64,000 nt of DNA from Thermoplasmata archaeon UBA61. GTDB taxonomy: Archaea; Thermoplasmatota; Thermoplasmata; Lutacidiplasmatales; UBA184. The DNA lies in contig DASW01000003.1 of assembly GCA_002503985.1 (NCBI GenBank), positions 1 to 64,000 of the forward strand, written 5' to 3'. A program made the position numbers and the translations under genes. Below, one piece after another: positions 57,695 to 64,000 of this stretch (position 1 is the first letter of the stretch; each line of letters opens with the position of its first letter). The notes beneath the pieces are model-generated. The model was not told the DNA's origin and ran no database searches. It saw only the letters and a list, made by a program, of their open reading frames with translations.

Positions 57695-59293
57695 GTGGCC
57701 GCATCGTCGGGGCCCCTTCCCTCCTCAGCGGGGGGCTCGGAACTCGACCGCATCCGAACGACCGTCACGACCTACTTTCCGGTCTATGAGACCCGGATCG
57801 GTCCGCAATCATTGATCCTGGCCGTTCACATCGACCCCGCGACCCTGGAGGGGCGCTTCGACGAGCTGAGGCAGGCCCTATGGACGCAGGGATACATCCC
57901 GCTCTTGCGCCGGGACTCCGGCGAGGAGTTCATCGAGGTCATCCGTCGGCCGCGGACCGGCCGCTCGCGGCTGTGGATCAACATCCTCTTGCTCGCCGGG
58001 ACCGTCGGCACGACCTCCTTCGCCGGCGCGCTCATCTGGCTCACCTTCCGCGGCGAGCCCTCGCTCTCGGTCGGGGATTTCCTCTACGGTGAGCTCTACT
58101 TCGGCGCGCCCGTGATGGCCATCCTCGGACTTCACGAGCTGGCCCACTACATCGTGGCCCGCCGCCGGCACCTGGACGCTTCGCTCCCGTACTTCATGCC
58201 GGTCCCTCCCCCGTTCATCCTGGGGACCCTGGGCGCGTTCATCAGCATCCGAGAGCCGTTCCCGGACAAGAAGGCCCTGTTCGATGTTGGGGCCGCGGGC
58301 CCCCTCGCCGGCTTCGCCGCATCCATCCCGATCGCCATCACCGGCCTCTTCCTATCGGCCCACGCCCCGGTCGTCCCGGCGACGTACTGCGGCGTGACCG
58401 TGCTCGGGACGAGTTACGGGAACCTCCTCATCGGGACGCCGCTCTTCTGGTGGGTGTTCTCGCTCTTCCTTCCCGCGAACCTCGTGAACCTGCATCCGCT
58501 CGCGCTCGCCGGTTGGGTCGGGATCCTCGTCACGGCGATCAACCTCCTGCCCGCCGGTCAGCTCGACGGGGGTCACGTCTTCCGAGCGCTGTTCGGGGAC
58601 CGCGCCCGGTTCGTCAGCTACGCGGCGGTGGTCCTCCTCTTCGGCCTGGGGCTGTTCTACGCCGGCTGGCTCTTCTTCGCGATCCTCGTCCTGTTCCTCG
58701 GGCTTCGCCACCCGCCCCCGCTCAACGACATCACGCCCATCGGGACCAGCCGCCGCATCGTGGGCGGCCTCGTCGCGGCGATCCTCATCACCGGGTTCGT
58801 CGTCATCCCGATCTCGACCCCGGCCGGCTCCGCCTCGCTCGGAGCCGCGGGCGCGCCCCTCGGAGCGCCGCTACCTCCGGGCGAGCTCGTCGGGGCGAAC
58901 CTCACCCTGACGGTCAACAACCAGGACCCGATCCCGCACGGGTTCCTCTTCGACGCGTACGTCTCGAACGTGACCGTCTTAGGTTCGAACAATACGCCCA
59001 CCAATCTCTCCGAGGCCGATCTCACGAGCTGGCAGGCGAGCGCCACGTGGACGTTCTACCTCCCGGACGGTCGGGTCGTCACGCTCCCGGGGGTCCCGGG
59101 GGGCTCGGTCAGCGTTCCCGAATCCGATTACGTCACGGTGAACGCCACGGGGAGCCACACCCTCTCCATCGTCGTTAGCCTGACCAACACCCAGAGCGCG
59201 GTCGGCGCCGGCCTCACGTTTACGACCAACATGCTCTGCCCGCCATCGGGCGGGGGTTCCGCGTCCACCAGCCTCAGCGTGGGCTTCGGCTGA
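57695..59293 (+). CDS. Site-2 protease-type membrane metalloprotease (M50) with C-terminal extracellular domain
   Basis: The 532-residue product has an N-terminal cytoplasmic domain of about 85 residues, then six or more membrane helices. The zinc motif HELAH is at residues 147-151 and the third ligand lies in NLLPAGQLDGGH near residue 291. This is the group of archaeal S2P-like proteases that cut proteins within the membrane. After a last membrane helix (about residues 358-378) comes a Ser/Thr/Asn-rich domain of about 140 residues, outside the cell by topology. The start is GTG 57695. The 3' end overlaps the converging TrmG10 gene by 20 bp. Confidence 0.9.
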   Translation: MAASSGPLPSSAGGSELDRIRTTVTTYFPVYETRIGPQSLILAVHIDPATLEGRFDELRQALWTQGYIPLLRRDSGEEFIEVIRRPRTGRSRLWINILLLAGTVGTTSFAGALIWLTFRGEPSLSVGDFLYGELYFGAPVMAILGLHELAHYIVARRRHLDASLPYFMPVPPPFILGTLGAFISIREPFPDKKALFDVGAAGPLAGFAASIPIAITGLFLSAHAPVVPATYCGVTVLGTSYGNLLIGTPLFWWVFSLFLPANLVNLHPLALAGWVGILVTAINLLPAGQLDGGHVFRALFGDRARFVSYAAVVLLFGLGLFYAGWLFFAILVLFLGLRHPPPLNDITPIGTSRRIVGGLVAAILITGFVVIPISTPAGSASLGAAGAPLGAPLPPGELVGANLTLTVNNQDPIPHGFLFDAYVSNVTVLGSNNTPTNLSEADLTSWQASATWTFYLPDGRVVTLPGVPGGSVSVPESDYVTVNATGSHTLSIVVSLTNTQSAVGAGLTFTTNMLCPPSGGGSASTSLSVGFG

Positions 59294-60299
59294 CGGACGA
59301 GCGCTCGTACAGGCAGAACTCCCGCGTGAGGCTACGATGCACCCTCACGGGGATCCGAAACCGGGGCGGGCCTAGGGCCTCGAGGGGGGCCCCGCCGGAG
59401 GGTATGATGACGACGAGGCGACCGTCCGGCGTCAGCCGCTCCCACCACCGCTCCATCACCCGGGAAACCAGCGCCGCGGAATCCTCTCCTCCCGTGCTCG
59501 AGGAACGGCCGTAGGGCGGGTCCGTCACGATCGCTGAGAAGCGCTGGTCCTTGTGCGCGAACTCGACGTCCCGAGCGTCACCGACCACGAGCTCCTCTGC
59601 GGAGACGCCGAGGTACGCGAGGTTCTGGAGCGCCCCGCGGACCATCGCCGAGCTGCGGTCGACCCCGTACAATCGCCCTCCGAGCAGCCCGGCCTCGGCC
59701 AGCAGGGCCCCGGTGCCGAGGAACGGGTCGAGTACTCGGTCTGACGGTACTACACGCGCCAGGTTGACCGCCGCACGGGCGAGCTTCGGCGGAAGGCTCA
59801 CGGGTTGCTGGAAGGGGAGCAACGGCATCTTCCGCAGGGTGGGGCCGGTACGGTCGACCGATGCCACCTCTTCGAGAAGGTGGTCCCGCTCGTCGGCGGC
59901 CTTCACGAGCCAGAACCGGCGTGAGGGCTGGTCGAGGTCGATCGTGCCTCCTCCCGCCTTGAACGCGCGACCGCAAGCAAGCACTCCTTCGTCAGCGGCC
60001 CCACCCGACGGTCGGCCGATGCGACGGAACGCCGCCGACCCACCGTGAGCCCCTTGCGCGCGCGCGGTCGCACCGATGTCCGGGGAGGTCTCTACTGCGA
60101 CGAGGCAGCGCCGAGCCAGCGCGAGACGGCCCGCGAGCTGGACCCACGCGGCGGCGTCCGGGACCTCGATACCCACGAGCCCGGGGAGGGCTTCCGCCGT
60201 CGGCGCCACGCCGCCTCCCAGCGCTTCCGCGGCCGAGACCGCCTCCGCCTCGGCGAGGGCGAGGCTCTCCTGGGAAAGCTCGACGAACCCGGGGATCAT
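59274..60299 (-). CDS. tRNA (guanine(10)-N2)-methyltransferase, TrmG10/Trm11-like
   Basis: This SAM-dependent enzyme methylates G10 in the D arm of tRNAs. The 341-residue product has an N-terminal THUMP-like part (GFVELSQESLALAEAEA onward) and a C-terminal Rossmann methyltransferase domain with VLDPFLGTGALLAEAGLLG, YGVDRSS, VGDARD and the catalytic TDPPYGRS. ATG 60299 overlaps the stop of the Mut7-C gene (ATGA). Longer frames overlap that gene and are not needed. Pairing with an RNase-domain gene is consistent with RNA metabolism. Confidence 0.9.
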   Translation of the reverse strand: MIPGFVELSQESLALAEAEAVSAAEALGGGVAPTAEALPGLVGIEVPDAAAWVQLAGRLALARRCLVAVETSPDIGATARAQGAHGGSAAFRRIGRPSGGAADEGVLACGRAFKAGGGTIDLDQPSRRFWLVKAADERDHLLEEVASVDRTGPTLRKMPLLPFQQPVSLPPKLARAAVNLARVVPSDRVLDPFLGTGALLAEAGLLGGRLYGVDRSSAMVRGALQNLAYLGVSAEELVVGDARDVEFAHKDQRFSAIVTDPPYGRSSSTGGEDSAALVSRVMERWWERLTPDGRLVVIIPSGGAPLEALGPPRFRIPVRVHRSLTREFCLYERSSVSRSPR

Positions 60300-60772
60300 G
60301 GGGCGGGACTCCCTGTCCAGCTCGCGAGCCGCGCGCGTATGTCCGCCGTGTGGGTCCCTTCCCAATAGAAGTGACCGCACGCGGCGCAGCGAAAGAGGGG
60401 AAGCCCCTGGGCGACCCGGTCCCAGGGAACCCCTTCGATCCGGGGCTCCGGGGGCGGTTCGACCACCTTCTCGAGGTTCCCGTTGCATTCCGTGCAGCGG
60501 TCGAACCGAATGTCCGTGGGAACCCCGGGGTACGCGTCATGGACCGCTCGCCACTGGCCCGCGATGTCGGGGCTCTCGAGGAGCAGAGCCCGCTCCGCCC
60601 GGCCGGCCAGTCGCCGGTCCCGGGTGAGGATCACCCGGTCCTCGACACGGGCCAGTTCCAGCACCTCATCGTCCGAGAGCCCTCGGACGTAACGCGTGTC
60701 GCAGCCGACGAAGCGAAGGTACCGGGCCAGCCGCCCGACCATCTCGTCTGCCAGCCATCGGGGTGAGGACAC
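60296..60772 (-). CDS. Mut7-C RNase-domain protein
   Basis: The 158-residue product is a Mut7-C (DUF82) protein: a PIN-like nuclease fold with RWLADEMVGRLARYLRFVGCDTRY, EDRVILTRDRRLAGRA and conserved acidic residues, followed by a zinc ribbon (CTECNGN and CAACGHFYWEGTH). The family is predicted to cleave RNA. The stop overlaps the start of the TrmG10-like gene, so the two are coupled. It diverges from glmM with 77 bp between them. Confidence 0.9.
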   Translation of the reverse strand: MSSPRWLADEMVGRLARYLRFVGCDTRYVRGLSDDEVLELARVEDRVILTRDRRLAGRAERALLLESPDIAGQWRAVHDAYPGVPTDIRFDRCTECNGNLEKVVEPPPEPRIEGVPWDRVAQGLPLFRCAACGHFYWEGTHTADIRARLASWTGSPAP

Positions 60773-60810
60773 GGGCCCTCGGAAGACCGCCCCGGAATAA
60801 CCCTTTCCGT

Positions 60811-60818
60811 CATATACG
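60811..60818 (+). promoter_or_regulatory. TATA-like element upstream of glmM
   Basis: CATATACG lies about 35 bp before GTG 60850, slightly further than the leaderless optimum, which implies a leader of about 8-10 bases. Confidence 0.45.
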
Positions 60819-60849
60819 GAGGCGGGAGTGCGTCGGCGAGGGTCGGCCC

Positions 60850-62226
60850 GTGAGACTGTTCGGCACCAACGGCATCCGAGAGGTGGTCGGCGAGAAGTTC
60901 ACCCCCGCGTTCGTGACCCGTGTCGCCGATTCGATCGGCGCCTGCCTTCCGACCGGTTCGCACGTGGTCGTGGGATGGGACGGCCGGACCTCCAGCCCCG
61001 AGTTCGCCCGCATCGTCGGCTCGTCGCTCGCGCTGGCCGGGCACAAGGTGACCGAGGTCGGGATCCTTCCCACGCCCGCCATCCAGTACAACGTTCCTCG
61101 CCTCCGAGGCGACCTCGGGGTCGTCGTGACCGCGTCCCACAACCCCCCCGAGTTCAACGGCCTGAAGTGCATCGGGAGCGACGGGCTCGAGGTCTCGCGC
61201 GACGTTGAGGAGCGCATCGAAGCCGGCGTGGAGCCGGGTACGACGTCCCTGGTCGACTACGCTCATATCGGGGAGGTCGCGCACGACGCAGGAGGCGCTC
61301 GTCGGTACGTCGACGGGATCTTGGGACAGGTCGACGTCCCCCGTATCGCCAAGCGTCGCTTCTCGCTCGTTCTCGACTGCGGGAACGGCGCCTCCGTTCC
61401 GACGAGCCCATCGCTCCTACGCCGGCTCGGCTGCCGCTTCATGACCTTGAACGCCCACGTGGACGGAACGTTCCCGGGGCACCTGTCCGAGCCGACCAAG
61501 GCGAACCTGGCCGACCTCCAGCGGGCCGTTCCCGCCATCGGTGCGGAGCTCGGCGTCGCTCACGACGGGGACGCCGACCGGGCGGTGTTCGTCGATGCCA
61601 CGGGGCGATACATCCCCGGAGAGGAGATGCTGACGCTGCTCGCCCGCGATGCGGTAGAGCGGGCGCCGGGAAGCGTCGTGGTCACCCCGGTCTCCGCGTC
61701 CCAGTCCGTCGAGGACGCGATCCGACCGTTCGGCGGGACGGTCGTCTACACCCGGGTCGGCTCGCCCACGGTCACGCACGAGATGCAGACCCGGGGCGCG
61801 GTGTTCGGAGGCGAGGAGAACGGGGGGCTCATCTTCCCCCGTCTCCACTTCGCCCGAGACGGCGCGATGAGCATGGCCTCGGTGCTCGACCTCCTCGCCC
61901 GCCAGGAGACCGACCTCGCGTCGCTCCTGAAGGCGATCCCCCATTACACGCTGGTGAAGGAGAAGGTCGGATGCCCCGTTGAGCTCCGGGAAAAGGTGAT
62001 CGGGCACCTCATCGAGAGCTTCTCGCGCGACAGCGAGAAGGTGGTGACGATCGACGGGGTGAAGGCCTACCGCTCGGGCGGATGGGTCCTCCTGCGACCG
62101 TCCGGGACCGAGCCGCTGTTCCGGATCTTCGCCGAGTCGAAAGACCCCGAACGGGCCCGTGCGCTCGCCGATGACGGCATCGCCCTGGTCCGCAAGGCGC
62201 TCGGCGAGCTCGGCTACACCGGGTGA
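60850..62226 (+). CDS. glmM: Phosphoglucosamine mutase-type phosphohexomutase
   Basis: This enzyme interconverts glucosamine 6-phosphate and glucosamine 1-phosphate, or related hexose phosphates, by a phosphoserine mechanism. The 458-residue product has RLFGTNGIRE at its start, the active-site loop TASHNPPEFNG with Ser96, the metal loop HDGDADRA, the sugar-binding GGEENGGLIF and the C-terminal phosphate-binding RPSGTEPLFRI. All four domains are present. GTG 60850 is fixed by the family's usual N-terminus. Sugar specificity between glucosamine, glucose and mannose cannot be settled by eye. Confidence 0.93.
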   Translation: MRLFGTNGIREVVGEKFTPAFVTRVADSIGACLPTGSHVVVGWDGRTSSPEFARIVGSSLALAGHKVTEVGILPTPAIQYNVPRLRGDLGVVVTASHNPPEFNGLKCIGSDGLEVSRDVEERIEAGVEPGTTSLVDYAHIGEVAHDAGGARRYVDGILGQVDVPRIAKRRFSLVLDCGNGASVPTSPSLLRRLGCRFMTLNAHVDGTFPGHLSEPTKANLADLQRAVPAIGAELGVAHDGDADRAVFVDATGRYIPGEEMLTLLARDAVERAPGSVVVTPVSASQSVEDAIRPFGGTVVYTRVGSPTVTHEMQTRGAVFGGEENGGLIFPRLHFARDGAMSMASVLDLLARQETDLASLLKAIPHYTLVKEKVGCPVELREKVIGHLIESFSRDSEKVVTIDGVKAYRSGGWVLLRPSGTEPLFRIFAESKDPERARALADDGIALVRKALGELGYTG

Positions 62227-62231
62227 GCGTG

Positions 62232-62251
62232 CCGGGGACGTCCGGCCCCGG
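62232..62251. terminator. Hairpin between convergent glmM and DUF1634 genes
   Basis: CCGGGG pairs with CCCCGG around an eight-base loop. It occupies the 28-bp gap between the two converging stop codons. Confidence 0.4.
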
Positions 62252-62254
62252 GCC

Positions 62255-62680
62255 TTAGCGGACGAGCGGGCCGATCACGAGCAACCCGACCAGGAGCATC
62301 ACGAGCACAACGAGAGTGATCATCGTCATCGCGCGCTCTCCGGCCCGGCGGAAGTAGTAGAAGCCGGAGAGCACCCGAACGATCGGGGTCGCGACCAGGA
62401 CGACCAGCCCCAGCGTGAGGAACGCTTCGACCGCTCCCGAGGCAAGACCCGACCCGAGGCCGGGGAAGCTGAGGTACCCCAGGATCGGGTTGGTCGACAG
62501 CACGCTCTCGGACGTGGCCCCCGGGTGGACCAGGATGTAGGCCGCGAGGCCTCCGATGAGGATCGCGAGCGAGAGACCGAGACCGACCCGGAGGACCAGG
62601 GTCATCCGAACGTACGCCTCGGGCGGGAGGGGTCCCACGGACGGGGGAGCGCTCGCCGCGGGCGGGTCGGGAGAGCTCAT
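62255..62680 (-). CDS. DUF1634 membrane protein, TauE partner
   Basis: The 141-residue product has three membrane helices (about residues 31-51, 74-98 and 115-139) with the RVLSGFYYFRRAGERAMTMITLVVL segment typical of DUF1634. Genes of this family commonly lie right behind TauE/SafE permeases, as here, and probably encode an accessory subunit. Its ATG overlaps the TauE stop (ATGA), so the two are coupled. Confidence 0.85.
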   Translation of the reverse strand: MSSPDPPAASAPPSVGPLPPEAYVRMTLVLRVGLGLSLAILIGGLAAYILVHPGATSESVLSTNPILGYLSFPGLGSGLASGAVEAFLTLGLVVLVATPIVRVLSGFYYFRRAGERAMTMITLVVLVMLLVGLLVIGPLVR

Positions 62681-63552
62681 GGGAGGCCGAACCCCCTCAG
62701 GATGACCTCGATCGCCAGCGCCGCGATGACCGGCAGGAAGAGCAGGCGGACCGTCCGGTTCTGAAGGCCGGGCAACACTCGACTGCCGAGGTACGCGCCG
62801 AACGCGGTACCCACCGCCACCGGGGCGGCGACCACCGGGTTGACGTATCCCGCCGCGAGCATGACGCCGGCGCCCGCGGCCGCCGTGACGCCGATCATGA
62901 AGTTGCTCGTCGCAGTGGCGATCTTCATCGGGAGGTTGAGGAACCGCTCGAGCGCGAGGACCTTGAACACGCCCCCGCCGATCCCGAACATTCCCGAGAC
63001 CAGCCCGGCGCCGAACATGACCCCGAGCGCCGGGGACGTCCGGGCGGCGTTGTAAGAAATGTCCTGGTCGAGGGCGGCGTCGTGGTACTCGCCCTTCAGA
63101 CCGAGACGCTGGGCCCGTGCGTCCGACGGTAGCGGAGGAGGGAGCTCGATGTGCCGTCGGGCGAGGCTACCGGGGATGATCGCGAGCAGGACGACGCCGA
63201 GGGCGATGAGAAGGGCGGATTGGAGGTTGGCGTGCGTCAGGAACACGGTCGCGGTCGCCCCGATGAGCGCCCCGGGAACGGTGGCGATCTCGAGGAACAT
63301 TCCGATCCTAAGGTCGCTCAGGCGGTCCCGGACGTACGCGGCCCCCGTCGCGGAGGAGGTCGCAAGGATCGTGACAAAGCCGGTCCCGATCGCGATCGGT
63401 ATCGAAGCCCCGAAGAGGATCACGAGGAGCGGGATCACGATGACGCCGCCGCCGAGCCCGGTCAGCGACCCGACCAAGCCGGCCGCTATCGCGACCAGGA
63501 TGAGGAGCACGACGAAGACAGCTAGGTCCACGCGGAACCACAGTCGAGCCAT
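62677..63552 (-). CDS. TauE/SafE-family permease (DUF81)
   Basis: The 291-residue product has eight predicted membrane helices and the two-fold repeated motif of this family: VGSLTGLGGGVIVIPLL near the start and VSGMFGIGGGVFKVLAL in the second half. Relatives export sulfite, sulfoacetate or other small organosulfur anions; the substrate here is unknown. ATG 63552 gives the normal N-terminus. A TTG at 63666 would add 38 residues and lies 30 bp from a TATA element, so a longer product, or a 115-base leader, is possible. Confidence 0.88.
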   Translation of the reverse strand: MARLWFRVDLAVFVVLLILVAIAAGLVGSLTGLGGGVIVIPLLVILFGASIPIAIGTGFVTILATSSATGAAYVRDRLSDLRIGMFLEIATVPGALIGATATVFLTHANLQSALLIALGVVLLAIIPGSLARRHIELPPPLPSDARAQRLGLKGEYHDAALDQDISYNAARTSPALGVMFGAGLVSGMFGIGGGVFKVLALERFLNLPMKIATATSNFMIGVTAAAGAGVMLAAGYVNPVVAAPVAVGTAFGAYLGSRVLPGLQNRTVRLLFLPVIAALAIEVILRGFGLP

Positions 63553-63694
63553 CGGAAAAGCCCGACGGCCGTAGGGGCGCGCCTGCGGTACGGGAAGGTC
63601 CCCACCCCCGCGGGAGGGTTCGATATGCGCCGCGGACCGCGGCCCGATTTCGAGGGAACGTCGCAAAACTGCCCCAAATTCCCGACCTCATGGC

Positions 63695-63700
63695 TTATAT
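63695..63700. promoter_or_regulatory. TATA element between divergent TauE-like and right-edge genes
   Basis: TTATAT (reading ATATAA on the other strand) lies between ATG 63738 on the + strand and the TauE-like gene on the minus strand. It is 40 bp from the former and 30 bp from the alternative TTG of the latter. Confidence 0.45.
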
Positions 63701-63737
63701 GGACCTTCGACCCAGGGCAGCACCCCACATTGAGCCC

Positions 63738-64000
63738 ATGACACCGAAACCGGTCGTGATCATCCCCCCGCGTTCTCCCCGCCTCGAGGCGATCGCCCTG
63801 GCCGTGCTCTGGGGAGCGGCGGACCAGAGCCGGACCGTACCGGTCCCGCTGTTCGTTGCCGAGCCCACCGAGAACCTCCCCACCGCCGCCGACGCCCCTC
63901 GGGTGTTCGTCGGATGGCGTGCGGACATCGAGGAGTCCCGAAAGCTCGCCGCCCAGACCCTCGAAGCGCTCAGCCGCTCCGGCGGGCCGTCGCGCCAGAT
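63738..64000 (+). CDS. N-terminal part of an unidentified protein, cut by the window edge
   Basis: From ATG 63738 the frame is open to the right edge (87 visible residues). It begins MTPKPVVIIPPRSPRLEAIAL, followed by a helix with LWGAADQSRTVPVPLFVAEP and a charged stretch. The amino-acid pattern looks like a soluble alpha/beta protein. The visible part is too short to name a family. The next gene in either direction is unknown. Confidence 0.6.
   Translation, partial: MTPKPVVIIPPRSPRLEAIALAVLWGAADQSRTVPVPLFVAEPTENLPTAADAPRVFVGWRADIEESRKLAAQTLEALSRSGGPSRQ

Noticed and set aside
1..64000. CRISPR arrays, rRNA genes, insertion sequences, integrases or prophage genes
   Set aside because: I found no spaced direct repeats, no conserved rRNA segments, no transposase or integrase motifs and no tRNA-anchored att duplication; the serine tRNA inserts fit introns, not integration.

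Overview
The window is a gene-dense, strongly G+C-rich stretch (roughly two thirds G+C, judged by eye) of an archaeal chromosome. Archaeal markers are clear: transcription factor B next to the H/ACA protein Gar1, ribosomal proteins S19e, S17e, L31e and L39e, a PDCD5-type DNA-binding protein, aIF6, a TrmG10-type tRNA methyltransferase, TATA boxes about 26-30 bp ahead of leaderless start codons, and intron-containing tRNA genes. A phosphopantetheine adenylyltransferase with a second domain of the kind seen in Thermoplasma, and a DUF5611-like protein, suggest a high-GC, non-hyperacidophilic member of Thermoplasmatota. That placement is an inference and needs a phylogeny. No rRNA, CRISPR array, insertion sequence, integrase or prophage was seen. 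No stretch longer than 300 bases lacks a gene; the longest gap is 55059-55350, which carries a palindrome and TATA box.

Layout. 1-10234: a cut C-terminal CDS, two small membrane proteins, urocanate hydratase, an M29-like protein with an eroded metal site, surface-anchored proteins, a Nudix hydrolase, an acyl-CoA synthetase, a PIN protein and an alpha/beta hydrolase. 10312-13077: 3-hydroxyacyl-CoA dehydrogenase, tRNA-Ser(GCT) with a T-loop intron, and a DUF35/thiolase pair whose thiolase has Ser in place of the nucleophilic Cys. 13082-15617: an Hjc-like nuclease and an AAA+ ATPase fired from one shared TATA box, plus a zinc-ribbon protein. 15602-18967: a 1121-residue beta-propeller/PKD surface protein. 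19014-22505: a four-gene operon (zinc ribbon, SPFH, zinc-ribbon helical protein, membrane protein) resembling the bacterial YdjG/H/I envelope module. 22567-31523: a 1529-residue TPR protein, an HD phosphohydrolase and two KaiC-like ATPases. 31666-35611: PGI/PMI-type isomerase, tRNA-Ser(CGA) with the same kind of T-loop intron, a ubiquitin-like diglycine protein, and two helical proteins. 35646-40487: gar1-tfb behind a palindrome, tldD-tldE, purN. 40460-42465: ParB-like protein and an XdhC/MocA-like molybdoenzyme maturation pair. 42664-44977: translation genes. 45184-50971: a tightly coupled operon of a vWA protein, a P-loop GTPase and a 1036-residue coiled-coil protein. 50990-55058: a phosphate transporter with PstC and PstA fused. 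55351-62226: APS kinase, CoaD fusion, a site-2 protease, TrmG10, Mut7-C RNase and GlmM. 62255-63552: TauE/SafE permease with its DUF1634 partner, then a cut CDS at the right edge.

Two expression habits recur. First genes of transcription units are usually leaderless, while internal operon genes overlap or carry Shine-Dalgarno sequences. Several convergent gene pairs are separated by short GC-rich hairpins that probably act as terminators. The strongest candidates for something undescribed are the pair of tRNA-Ser genes with introns at position 59/60, the vWA-GTPase-coiled-coil operon, and the SPFH/zinc-ribbon operon next to the giant TPR protein.
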